From: Prinia subflava
Taxonomy: Eukaryota; Chordata; Aves; Passeriformes; Cisticolidae
Reading direction: 5' to 3'
NCBI RefSeq assembly: GCF_021018805.1
Contig: NC_086283.1
Coordinates: 15,327,162 to 15,391,161 of the forward strand
Length of the DNA stretch: 64,000 bases
A program made the translations under genes and the position numbers. The notes beneath the pieces are model-generated. The model had not been told where the DNA came from. It saw only the letters and a list, made by a program, of their open reading frames with translations, and did not search any database. This document shows positions 53,828-64,000 of the stretch, piece by piece (the stretch's first letter is position 1; each line of letters begins with the position of its first letter).

Positions 53828-54628
53828 CTGCTCTGCTATCCAGCGGGCCAAAATCCAAGGAGTATTTGACAACGTGATAATTGTTCCATACATACAGGAG
53901 ATTGTCCCGGGGATTATAATCCACAGCAGCAATGTACTGGTAGGAGTTTGGAAAGGGCACATCCACCATGCTATCCTTGCTTTGGTCAGTGTTATATATG
54001 TAATCTATTTTATTCCCTGTGGCTTCATTGTCGTCATCTTCGTACACAGACTTCACCACATACAGAATCCCGCAGATCATGAAGGCATTAGAAGCTGACC
54101 TCTTGTCATAGGCAGTATCCCATGTCCCTTCGATCCTTAATGTGTAAGGGTTCAGCTGGCTAATGACTATCTTGCCATTGTTCTGTTCTGTTGCATAGAT
54201 TACCCAGAGCCCGTTCTCATCCACGGCCAGGTCTATGTCGGACTTGCCTCCCCAGCGGTAGGGAGAGGTGTCGTGGTAGTTGGCGTTAGCTATGATTGCC
54301 TCCCCGCTCTTTATCCTCGTCCGCAGGTCAAACTTGACGATGTTCCTGGTCCGCTCCTTGTTGAAGAACAACGCCCCGTCGTACACCACGAACCCCGTGC
54401 CGTCCACCCGGTGCGGGAGTTTGTAGGTCGTGGTCGGCCTCCCGGCAATGAAGTCATCCTTGGAGGAGTATTCTGTCAGCGTGTCTGTCCGGTACGGCGT
54501 CCAGGGCATGTAGTAGATCTTGTCAGAGGCCTGCAGAGGGTCCTTGCACCAGGCGCCCGACTGGTGGTCAGACTCGAATAAGTGTTCGCTCTGGTAAACT
54601 CCTTTCAGCAGTCCAGGGCAAAGAAAAA
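53828..54628 (-). CDS. ADGRL3: ADGRL3 (latrophilin-3) exon: complete olfactomedin domain
   Basis: Internal 801-nt exon of an adhesion GPCR, encoding 267 residues of the extracellular olfactomedin (OLF) beta-propeller that binds FLRT proteins and contributes to teneurin binding at synapses. It is bounded by a 3' splice site (pyrimidine-rich run then ATGACAG, AG at 54630-54629) and a GTAAGG donor at 53827. Both ends are phase 1. Numbering the split first Val as 1, Cys4 (in CPG) and Cys186 match the conserved OLF disulfide. Asp133, Asn181, Ala182, Val236 and Asp237 match the calcium site known from myocilin and latrophilin OLF structures. Arg93 and Tyr124 fall where I recall the LPHN3 FLRT3-contact residues (R292, Y323). 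Wording such as [18 protein letters not shown] and [13 protein letters not shown] resembles latrophilin-3 rather than -1 or -2 as I remember them. The frame has no stop or frameshift. The exon is markedly more GC-rich than its introns. The open frame running past the donor (to 53649) is intron read-through, and the ATG at 54635 lies inside the acceptor region and is not a start. Confidence 0.97.
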
Positions 54629-56409
54629 CTGTCATGAGGGAAAAGAATTTAAAAGAAAAACAAAAGTTAACGTCAGTTCAGGGGTGGCTGGCCCAAGCAT
54701 CTCAACAGCTTCTAGTCCCGGAACAGAGGACACTCGAGATGAGAGGAAACCCAAGAGCAATGCCCTGTAGCTGAAGACTATTCTTCCAGCCCATCGTATC
54801 TTTGGAACAAGATCTGCTCCACCAAACTGGGTTTTCCCACCCCCACTTTTCTATCAGCTGTGTCTTGTTTTCTTACTGCTTTTCAAATCTACTTTTACAG
54901 GTAATACTTACTTGGACCACTCAGTTTTGTAAACTCTGAAATGAATATGTGCCCCAAAGGATTTCTGGGTTTGTATTTCCAAATTATATTCTGCAGTGAA
55001 TCTGTACCTACTAGGTGAAGGGCTAAACTCCGAGGGAATTGATCCACATATTTATTTGAACAGCCCACAGAAGAGTGGCCTAGAAATGGAAATAAGAGAA
55101 AGAAATTCCCATCCTTACAGCCCAAGTGATATTAAATATTTAAACGATACCAATAGCAAAGCAGAGGCGAATCCCTTAGCAACTCAGAAGAGCGTTTAAA
55201 GCAAAGGGAGTGCGGGGAGAACACCCATCTGGAGTATAACTAGAAATGAGACTTTCCAAGCTGCTACAGGACACATGAAACATGCAGTCCACACAATTAA
55301 AAACGAATGACATATGGATGCTGAAAGGAAAAGACAAGGAAGAAAGGAAGAAAGGAAAGAAGGAAGGAAAAGAATAAAGTTTGCTGGAGAGGAACCCAAT
55401 GTCTAGATTTTAATCAGTTAAAAAATGTCCTGTTAAATATAGTAGTAATTCAAACTTAAAAACATATACCTTTTATTGTTACATGAGAGGAGCACAGAGG
55501 AGCAGTTTGACTAACTGGGATGCTTTGCTGCTCAGACTTCGGGGAGGGCTGACAGGGGCCAGGGCACACCCAAAACCTGGGAAGAGGCTCAGCCGCTGCC
55601 TGGCTGGCCTCGGCCCCACAGGAACACCACCACCACCAAGGGGCCAGCTGGATGGATAGGGAGGCAAGAGGAGGGATGCTGCAGAGCAAATCTGGCCCTC
55701 GCCATCCCCATCAGCACCCTCCTGGCCGGGAGGCGCTGCACATGCTTCGGGGGGGGGGAGAATATTGGCTGGTTATTTGGAACGCTGATCTCCATGATCC
55801 GCGAGAGGCACAGAAACCATGACGATGGGACGGGCGGCAGGGAGGCATGAAGAAGTATCCCACCGCGCACTTCTGGCAGCACGGGGCTGGCAAGATGGGA
55901 TCCCACATTCACACTTCCTGCTCGGAGCATAATTGGTTATTTTTTGCAAATGCAGAGATTGGTAATGTTGTCTGGAGAGCAAGACAGGAGGAAAATCAGA
56001 TTTAATAATCAGTATAAAAATTATATAGATCCATTGGAGTCTAAGTAACCACGCAGAGTTGCTGAAAAAGGGGTGCCTTTTCCAAGAGGCTTTTATGCCA
56101 TAGTAAGACATACTTATGCACGTACATAAGTATGCACACCTTCCAAATTCTTTGGGGCAGGAAAATGAGTTATCTAAGCCTTTGAATAGAAATTCAATGA
56201 AAAAAAAAAAAAAAAGGTGGCACTGGCAAAAACTTTTCAGCAAATGTGAGTTATCTGGTGAAGTTGAGCAGCAGAGATACTAAATAAACTTTAACAAAAA
56301 GGTAGTGAGGAATTAATGACAAAGTATTTCAACTAAAACGTTAAACTGTTAAATAACTTAGCCTATACATAAGTAATATATATATATAATTTGAAAGGTA
56401 TTTAATTAC
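54629..56409 (-). other. ADGRL3: ADGRL3 1.8-kb intron between KVEQK microexon and OLF exon
   Basis: Runs from donor GTAATT (56409) to the AG at 54630-54629, 1,781 bp. It includes a GC-richer patch (about 55500-55930) with a run of ten G at 55749-55758, a GGAA/GAAA microsatellite (55324-55374) and an A run (56200-56215). Sense-strand open frames up to 156 codons occur here (for example 55773-56243), but they resemble no latrophilin sequence and begin in a homopolymer-encoded Phe run, so they are treated as chance. Confidence 0.88.
55324..55374. repeat. GGAA/GAAA purine microsatellite
   Basis: Imperfect repeats of GGAA and GAAA, purine-only apart from a single C. In the transcript it is a pyrimidine tract inside the short intron between the microexon and the OLF exon, about 700 nt before the OLF exon. 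Confidence 0.88.
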
Positions 56410-56424
56410 CTTTTTGTTCCACTT
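56410..56424 (-). CDS. ADGRL3: ADGRL3 15-nt microexon encoding the KVEQK insert (latrophilin splice site A)
   Basis: On the minus strand this reads ACAATAG|AAGTGGAACAAAAAG|GTAATT, a consensus acceptor and donor around 15 nt. The OLF exon begins at the second base of a Val codon. Joining the two therefore gives (A)AA GTG GAA CAA AAA G|TT, i.e. Lys-Val-Glu-Gln-Lys-Val. This is the five-residue insert known in latrophilins between the lectin and olfactomedin domains. If the exon is skipped, the predicted junction (TAC A|TT TTT, assuming a conserved Tyr codon upstream) reads Tyr-Ile-Phe, the insert-minus form. The exon is preceded by about 40 nt of almost pure pyrimidine. It lies 1,781 bp upstream of the OLF exon. 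In latrophilin-1 the insert is reported to lower teneurin affinity; the same role in this species is inferred. It is far too short to appear as an open reading frame. Identity rests on exact peptide, phase, splice sites and position together. Confidence 0.93.
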
Positions 56425-56466
56425 CTATTGTAGAGAGAGAGGTAAAGAGAGAAAGGAGAAAAGAGA
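56425..56466 (-). promoter_or_regulatory. Extended polypyrimidine tract and 3' splice site of the KVEQK microexon
   Basis: In the transcript orientation about 40 nt upstream of the microexon are nearly all C and U, with repeated CUCUCU and UUCUCUC motifs, ending in ACAAUAG. A branch-point-like UUAAU lies near 56471-56477, about 50 nt from the exon. Long pyrimidine tracts compensate for very short exons, and CU-rich motifs are known binding sites for PTBP proteins, which repress many neuronal microexons in non-neuronal cells. I see no UGC motif (the reported SRRM4 element) between the tract and the AG. PTBP control is an inference. Confidence 0.7.
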
Positions 56467-59400
56467 ATAGATTAATGGTACTGTATTGGCCAGATACTTT
56501 TCTTTACCTCTTTCATAAGAAAAGGAAGATATATTAATTTACTTTGGTATGTGAACATTTATATATATAAAATCCTGTCCTCTGATATATACACTGGATA
56601 ATATGCAGACAAGCTGAACAAAATACAGGTAAATTTTAACTTTAGAAAAATCTGGCAGAAGAAAAAAACAGCCCAACACTTGGGATGTAATGAGCCCCCT
56701 GGACTCTACTTTGTCAGCAACAACCTTGGACTAGTTTCACAGAGCAAAATGAAATACCTATAAAGTGAAATATGACTGATACGGTTTTATGTATAGAATA
56801 AAAAATTCCAGGGAGAAACTTTATATAATATACATCTTCATATATTTTGCCCAAATCCTGTAAAACAAAGATCCCTACCTAAAACAGGAGAACATTAATT
56901 TATGATTTGAAAAGAAAACTTAAGAGAGTCAAATGAGGCATGTCCGCGGATGTGCGTAGAGTCCTGTCCTTTGTCTTGGAGAAACACACTTTAGTAAGAG
57001 TAGGAAAAAAGCACTGGAAACATTGTAGCACTTATAAGATCCCAAAGATTCACAGTGTTAACAAGACAAAAAATGTGTAAGCATTATTTTTAAAGCCCAA
57101 CCCCAGAACTTGCTGGATATTTTAATGTGAATCATTCACCATGCATCATAATGCTGCTGAAGAGACTGTGTACCTTTGGAGAAAGCCCTTTCAAGTGGAA
57201 TACATAAATGAAGTGCACTTATTAATTCCTAAATACTCAGTACTAGTTTTTATACCTAACAACCTTCTTGCAAGAAAGTTTGGGGGTCCTTATCCATAAG
57301 CCTCCTGCAGTTGTGGCACAGGCCCTGACTTCTTCCAGCATGGTGGGGACCCAACAGCGTCTGCACCCCCAGCCCTGCGGTTTGCTGGTTCCATGGGACC
57401 TCTTCCCCAAAATGTAAGAGAAGACAGGCCCCATGAAATATCAGAGGGAGAAGTGAGAACATGCCAGCAAACCAGGATGGCTTTGACAGCTGAAATATCT
57501 CTGGAGACAGGAACGTGACAGTGTCCACGCATGCTTTGGTTCTGTTGCCCAGAGTTTGCTCCAGCCCCTCCCAGACCGAGACACTTGCCAAGTGTCTTCT
57601 GATGCTGGCACTGAAGAACTCCTTGCATTCAGAAGTCTTGTCCATGTCTATGGGAAATTGCAGGCTTGGAGGAAGAACAATTTCAGGGTAGGGCTGCAAA
57701 TGCTCTGGCTAGACATATGGATCTACACGTCCCTGTCCAGAGAGGCATACAGCTGGAGCCAACTGCAGCTCCCAGAACGAGCGTCTCCAAACTCCAACAG
57801 CCTTTTTTACCTGGGCTTTGATTCAGGCGCCTTTCTACCTCATAACAGGTTAAGGTTAAAGGCAAATGTTTTCAACATGTGGCTGTCAGGACTCTAGGGA
57901 CCAGACACACTGCATTTGAGTGCAATCTGGTTTTGCAAGGGAAGGAGCCAGCAATATTTAAAAGCTCCAGACTCAGCAATCAGAGAAACCCACACACCAC
58001 TTGTTCTCCCCATCCTGGGCTGTGGCTGGTCACAGTTAAGTAAGGTATTCAGGAAAGCACTAAATGTCCCTGGCAAAAGCAAGAAGGCAACATGACAGAT
58101 CCCCAAATGTATGGCTTCACACTGATTCATCTGGCTGATGGTATACAGTACCTCTGGCAGCATGGAAGGTAGTAATTTACATTTCCAAAGGCACAAAAGC
58201 TTTTGTAATGCATTCAAACAACTGCGTGATATTGTAAAGCAGGGAGAGAGAAGCTTCTAGAGGAGATAATATATTTGTGACCAGCTGATCCTAGTGACCT
58301 GAAGCATTAATTACCCTTACCCCGAATAACTCATATGTGTTATTAACGCTCAGTGCCATATCCAGCTCTCTTATAATTCCAGACACAGATGTGTTTTGGT
58401 GACCTCCTAAATGGTGTTTCTATTATATGTATTGCAAATACATATTTTCCCTCTGCTAATTTAAGAATTAATGCTTTTGAATTTCAATAATTACTCAGCT
58501 TATACAGGGGTGCCATATTTTTCAGACAAGTTCCATGAGAAGGCTGGAAGATTTAGCTCATTGAACCATATTAAAAAAAAGGATCTAATTAGAGTCTGAT
58601 TATCCCTTCAGTTATATAACATACCACTGCAAAACAGTCTTCATAAAGTACTGATGGAATTTTTAAAATTTTGCTCATTTACAGACAGTTTCACATCTCT
58701 GTAATGCTTGTGCTGATCTACAGAGCTTATGTACAGATAACAGCACAGAGTGGACCTTAGTTTCCTACACAGTTCCACAGAAAAAAAACCCCTAGGCATA
58801 CATAGTTTTTACTCTTATAGTGAGGTTTTCCATTCCTGCTGTCAGTGCGCAGGAGGAGAACAAGGGTATTTCACCTTGATTCCCTACAGTGGTTGCCAGT
58901 GCCATTGACTTCAACAGTGCCAGAGGCCAAAAAGAAATCAAGGACCGCTTGCTATGTCTGAGGGGAGTTACTAACAAGACTTTCCACACACACTGACTTT
59001 CTCATGATTCTTTAGATGGAAGGAAAACTGAGGACAGCATGCAATCATGAGGCACTACAGCCTGTCCCCAAGCAGGCTCCTGCCACCCGTTCAGAGAAAT
59101 TGCACAAAAGCATTAATTAAATGTTCTTAGTATTGCTGTGTCGAAGCTCTGAAAACACACTCTGGCACAATTAACACTTGAACAACATTAACTGCTCATT
59201 TTCTTACTGCCACATTGAATTGCACTCAACTATTTAAGGCACAGGCACACAGTGGCAGAGCCATATAGAGAGCTGTCTCCCTGGCACTGCTTCAAACCCA
59301 CACAACAGCAGCATAAAACTCCTGGGAAAAAAGAGAAAATGTTAGTAGGGGAATGTTAAAAGGCAATTGCAAAAGTAGTGCAAAAATTTGCGCCCTGTAC

Positions 59401-59972
59401 TTTGCTAGCTGTTTGTTTCACTTGTTACTTTTTTAAGGGTGGATGTTTAATAGTGGAATAGGTGACATCTACTCCCTGCTCCTGTTCCTCATAGATCTGA
59501 TTGATTTAATATACTCAGACTAATAATTAATACACTTAGTACTAAACACATAGTTAATGACAAAACAGAAGGACTAAAAAACCCAGGTTTTTGAGGTTGA
59601 CCTTAGTAGCACAAGCTGCAGCTTCTCAGCCATGCTGAGAGTGTTTTTCATGATGTGGCTGCTGCATCTTTTACCCACAACCAACTTGACCACAAGATGA
59701 AAAGCAATTAATGTGTTTCTCCCTAACACACAGCCCCATCTATGGGTCCTACACACAGGTTGAACAGGGATATGTTTGAGAAGCTGAAAATCTACCAAGG
59801 TGCATGTAGAGCAAAGCATGCCCATGTAGAGCCTGCTCACTGGCGAAGGTGCACTTCTTTTTTGAAGGCATGGTTGAGTCCTGGAGTCACAGTAAAAAAA
59901 ACAAAACACACATTCAAAATTCAGGGCAGCAGCAAATCTGAAATAAAAATACCTAAAGCCCAGGGAATGAAA

Positions 59973-60088
59973 ATCACAGAATCATCAAATGGTTTTGGTT
60001 GGAAGGGACCTTAAACATCATACAGTTCTAACAACACAGCAATGGGCAAGGACGTATTCCGCTATGCCAGGTTGCTCAAAGCCCCATT
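59973..60088 (-). mobile_element. CR1 LINE, very short 3' end
   Basis: Plus strand begins ATCACAGAATCATCAAATGG, then GGTTGGAAGGGACCTTAAAC, GGGCAAGGACGTATTCC and CCAGGTTGCTCAAAGCCCCA, the reverse complement of about the last 115 bp of an avian CR1. Similarity stops at 60088, so it is strongly 5'-truncated. Confidence 0.9.
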
Positions 60089-62160
60089 AAAATATGAAAA
60101 TAGTTTGAAAAAAAATTTGCATTTCAAACCCACTCAACCTCCATATATGGTTCACCAGAAGAAAAGCTAAGAGAGCTAGCTTGGCATTTATACGACATGT
60201 TCTGGAAACCTGAAGTTTAACATGCTGCAGAAGTACCCATCTCTGCTTCTTTTGCTTCTCCCCACACATAATTAAAGTCACAAAAGAGACCACACAGCCA
60301 AGTTCAGCGCTCACTCTGTACAGCACAGACACAAAACAAAGTACATGGCACCATTTCTCTCATCCACCCACTCCTTCTAGGAAAGCCAGGAGTCCCTGGC
60401 TGCAGTGCAGGTGGGCAGTCACCAGACCCCAAATGCCTTGATAATGGGAACACAGTCACGTCCACTGCAGCAAGCTGTAGCTAGCAGAAAGCCAAATGAT
60501 ATTTTGCCTGTAGGCAAAGGAAACCAAACAGTAATACAATGGTCTTGGGGTTCACTCCCTCCACTGCAACTATCCTCTCTACAGAAGACACAGTGACCAG
60601 CCTTTATCCCCAACCTCCACATCAAGCTGTCCCCAAGTCACAACTAAACTCCAGCCCTGTCAGTCCCAGTGAAACACTCATTTTCTGAGCTTTTAATGTG
60701 AAAAGTTTGAATTTGCAACAGGAGAAAACCTCTTGAGTCTTGGCTCAGGAGAAAACACAAAGAATGAAAGAATAACGTTTTCTAAGACTACTTTACAAAT
60801 ACATATTACTATTGCTATTTTTCCATTTTTTGCCGCCAAGTCTTCCTTTACTTTGATTTTTTTTCCCTCAGCATGACGGGTTTTCTAGAATGCATTTAAA
60901 TGGAGAACAGACCCCATTAACATTACCGGAATTTGCAGTCCAAAAGCAACCTGACACTTGAATGTAAAGCATTCAGACTTTCATTCTCCAGCCAGAGGAA
61001 TGAAGAAATTATTCTTATCAAGTACATCACCATGAATTATCTTTCCTGTGGTTGACAATTTCTCTTACAAAAGAAAATTCAAACTCGAGCCTCTCTGATG
61101 GAGTTCTCCACCAGACAAAAATTACTCTGCAAACTAAGCTTTAAAGTTTATTTAGGTTTAAACTGTTACAGTAGTGGGAGTTAGTTTGTAATGTTATTTT
61201 AAGATTTCAATAAACAGAGTGCTTCCTTCTTCTTAGCTGTATGTAGCTATGTGTGCTCATTAGACTCTCTCCTATAATGCTGGGAAAAATTTGTCCGGAT
61301 TTATTATGCAAGATCCATGCCTGCCTTTTACAGCAAATGAAGAGTTAATCCTGTATTTAATAGAAGGGAGGAATAATCTCCCTTGCTTAAATTCCATGCT
61401 ACATTTTCCATATAATATCCAAACACCAATAAACAAAGTTTCTTTAAAAATACTTTGCGCAACAATGGCTTCGTGTAACCCATTCCCAAAATTATCACCT
61501 TCTAATTAATTCTGCTGTGAACTACAGAGACTGGAAATGTCAATAATCTATGCTTTCATGAACCACAACCTAAATTAGATCCTTAAATATGGTATCTATA
61601 GATCTGCAGAAATCAAAGCTTTCGTTTCTCATAAGTGATTTTTTTTTCCTCCTCAGATTTCCATTCATCTGATAAATCTGTGAAACCTTTCAAACCATTA
61701 ATTTGGGCTTCCTTAAAATGTCAGTGCTTTCAGTCTGCTTTTTAATACATAATAACTAAATTTAATAGATGTTCACTAAAATAAAACTAAGGATTATTAA
61801 TGTTAAAACACCTGTCAGTGTAACTTAAAAGTCCTCAGGACCCAGGAAACCACTAATATACATTAAGCCTTGTCCACTAGAGGTTTCTGTGAGATCAAAA
61901 AAGTTATGGCTTCCTACAAAAATGTCTTGTGTATTATAGATCAAACGTCAGGCTATTTGGGGAGAAAACCATAATTTTGTTAAGACATTCATATAATGGA
62001 TGACAGGCATCAGAGGCCCAAGCTCTCACATGGACTCTCCCACAAACCCAAGTAATAACAAATGCTTTTCCATGGCACAGTCCCCTTGAGGCAAATTTTC
62101 TATGAGCTGAAATGTTATTACCTCATTTCCTAATTTTTGGTACCAAACCACCCCCCCTCC

Positions 62161-62203
62161 AAAAAAAAAAAAAAAAAAAAAAAAAAAAGAAAAAAAAGAA
62201 AAA
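62161..62203. repeat. Poly(A)/A-rich run (28 A then GAAAAAAAG)
   Basis: Twenty-eight consecutive A after CCCCCCCTCC, continuing as A-rich sequence with two interrupting G. On the transcript strand this is a T-rich tract adjacent to a G run. Confidence 0.93.
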
Positions 62204-64000
62204 GCAAGCCTTTAAACGTTTTGTAAAGGGAAAACCAGAAATCTCTCCTGCAGGAAGCCAATTAAACTTGGGGATTCTGAGTTTTGGGATGAAACAGATC
62301 CATGCTGTGTGCCTGGCCCTGCGAGAGGAGCAAACAATGAGCTGGTTCTCAGCAATTTTGCAAACATTTGGATTTCCTGATATTCTGTGAATAATTTCTA
62401 TTCTTTCTTTGCCTCTCTCCTCTCATTATTATTCCAGGTGGCAGTCACAGTGACTGGCTTCTCTGAAGAAGCAGACACTTAATCAGCTTCAGTAGATACT
62501 GAATGTGATTGTGCTGCACTTCTAAATGTATTATTCTAAGAGATAAATATTTTTTTCTCAAGTAAAGATAATTCACTTAAGATATAATGAGTCCTGAAAT
62601 ATACTGCACTGGAAAGAAAAGAAGCAGCAGGAATTGTTATATTCAAATTTCATCTTCAGAAGGAATATCTGATTTTTTAATGTGTATAAATCTGTTTTGT
62701 AAATGAAATTTTATGTTTAGAGAACCATTTCAAAGATAAAGCAACCTGAAAAATGAATTCATCCCTGAATATGGGAAACAAAAAAATTGTTTATGCTAGT
62801 CAAATTGTTTGTCAGAGCAGTGGCCACCACTCACCACCCTCACAAATAGAAAAATTCCTCTCAAATTGTTGTCCACCAGAATTTTCCTTTTAAATTTGCC
62901 AATTAAAAAAAAAGCAGCAAGGCAGCAAGATGAGTGAGCACGAGAGGGGAAGGAAGAAAAAAGAAAAAAAAAAAAAAGTGTACAAGAACTGTGCAAAATT
63001 CAATTAAGGCTACAAGTCATTCAGCCAAACTTTCCCTGGCAGTTGGCCTCATATTGTTTCCAGCACAACAGCAGATGAGTGAGCGGCCATTAAATTATAG
63101 CAGAATCAGCCACCTGGACATCATTTTCCCATTTAAAAAAAAGAAAAAATATAAAAGAAGTGAAAGCGCAGCTCCAGAAAGGGAGGTAAGCACTGCAGGG
63201 CTGACCCTCTGCAGTGCTTGTTCTGTGGCTGGCTCCTGCTGCCAATGAAGAGCCTGATGCTGAGCACCCATCAGCCTTTTGCAACGCAGACCTGCAGCAA
63301 AGGACAAACGAGATGTGGAGACCCAGTCTCCCCAACAGAGACATGAATTAAACCTCATCCAGGCTGTAAGCCTCTTTATAAAATGGAGGAGAGGCATTAC
63401 TGTGCATCTGTGCATTATTAACAGCTTCAAGCCTAAACAAATTAAAAAAAAAAAAAAAAGATGGTTGAGCATTTCCCCAGCACATTGATTTAACAGTGCC
63501 CTTCCAAAAAGGGTCTGGGGGCAAGCTGAGTACCAAGATGCTGTTCCCCTCCATCAAGAAAGGCTTCTGTGCACATAGAGGTGGACTAAGAGGTGCTAGC
63601 AGCAGGTTTGATGCTCCAGGGTTGCTAAGTGTGGTTTTTGAGGGCAGGAACATACATTTAATTCCCAGGGCTGCCAGCTCAGTCCAGGAGTGCTCAGAGA
63701 CAGGGTATGGAGAGATAAACTGACAGAATGTTTAAAGACCCACAATAAAACAGCTGTTTGGGAAACAAATAACCTTGTCTGGTAAAATCTGTCCCCAGAA
63801 AGCTCTTGTAATCAAGTTTGAGTCTACCTCTTACTCCCTTTGACCATACAGCCATTGTAACTGGGTCAGGCAAACAGACCTGAATAACTACCACACTTGT
63901 TCCACCTTTTGAGATTTCAAATGCACAGGAATATCACATGGCATATCTAGGCAAATGTAGCTGACTAGGAATAATTATTATTTGGGGGAGGGGGGGGTGC

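Larger units (their letters stand above)
56425..64000 (-). other. ADGRL3: ADGRL3 intron upstream of the KVEQK microexon (5' end outside window)
   Basis: The exon ending the lectin domain (expected to end in a Tyr codon plus one base) was not found between 56425 and 64000, so at least 7.6 kb of this intron is present. It holds a short CR1 fragment (59973-60088) and A runs at 62161-62188, 62964-62977 and 63444-63459. A 147-codon frame at 57256-57699 on the same strand has no recognisable domain. The window ends in a G-rich stretch (63984-63998). Confidence 0.8.

Noticed and set aside
54273..54581. 102-codon plus-strand open frame opposite the OLF exon
   Set aside because: Shadow of the GC-rich coding exon on the other strand.
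55773..56243. 156-codon sense-strand open frame in the 1.8-kb intron
   Set aside because: Its start includes Phe codons made by a poly(A) run on the opposite strand, and the sequence has no recognisable fold. Low complexity and GC content explain its length.
57256..57699. 147-codon open frame on the minus strand in the upstream intron
   Set aside because: No latrophilin or other recognisable domain and no matching splice sites that would join it in phase. Overlapping frames in the same GC-richer stretch are also open, which points to composition.
1..64000. tRNA, rRNA, CRISPR, operon or phage-like systems
   Set aside because: No tRNA-like clover motifs, regularly spaced repeats or gene clusters were seen. 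The window is a vertebrate intron landscape, and no undescribed multi-gene system can be supported.

Overview
The window is vertebrate nuclear DNA, most likely from a bird. It is almost entirely intronic sequence of one large gene on the minus strand. That gene is the adhesion GPCR latrophilin-3 (ADGRL3, formerly LPHN3), recognised from an intact olfactomedin-domain exon and two smaller exons whose splice sites and reading frame join correctly. A bird source is suggested by several 5'-truncated CR1 LINE 3' ends of the avian type, the absence of any recognisable Alu, L1 or MIR, and an AT-leaning intron background with many A/T homopolymers and A/C-rich tracts. The species cannot be fixed from this sequence.

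Layout in transcript order (high to low coordinates): an incomplete intron (64000-56425); a 15-nt microexon (56424-56410) encoding the KVEQK insert of latrophilin splice site A; a short 1,781-bp intron (56409-54629) with a GC-richer patch; an 801-nt exon (54628-53828) holding the whole olfactomedin domain; a 30,022-bp intron (53827-23806); an 81-nt exon (23805-23725) encoding the start of the extracellular stalk; and an incomplete intron running off the window (23724-1). I did not find the lectin-domain exons (upstream), the Ser/Thr-rich stalk, HormR, GAIN or 7TM exons (downstream), or any promoter, start codon or stop codon of the gene. They should lie outside the window.

All three exons are phase 1 at both ends and multiples of three, so each could be included or skipped without shifting the frame. 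Including the microexon gives Tyr-Lys-Val-Glu-Gln-Lys-Val-Phe at the lectin/olfactomedin junction. Skipping it is predicted to give Tyr-Ile-Phe, the classical insert-minus form. In latrophilins this junction is known to tune teneurin binding, and the olfactomedin domain binds FLRT proteins.

The rest is intron with CR1 fragments, poly(A)/poly(T) runs (including a pure 54-nt T run and a 39-nt A run), A/C-rich low-complexity tracts all lying on the plus strand, a few short tandem repeats, and one unusually long unexplained open frame with a 9-residue repeat. I saw no tRNA, rRNA, CRISPR array, complete transposon or second protein-coding gene that I could support.
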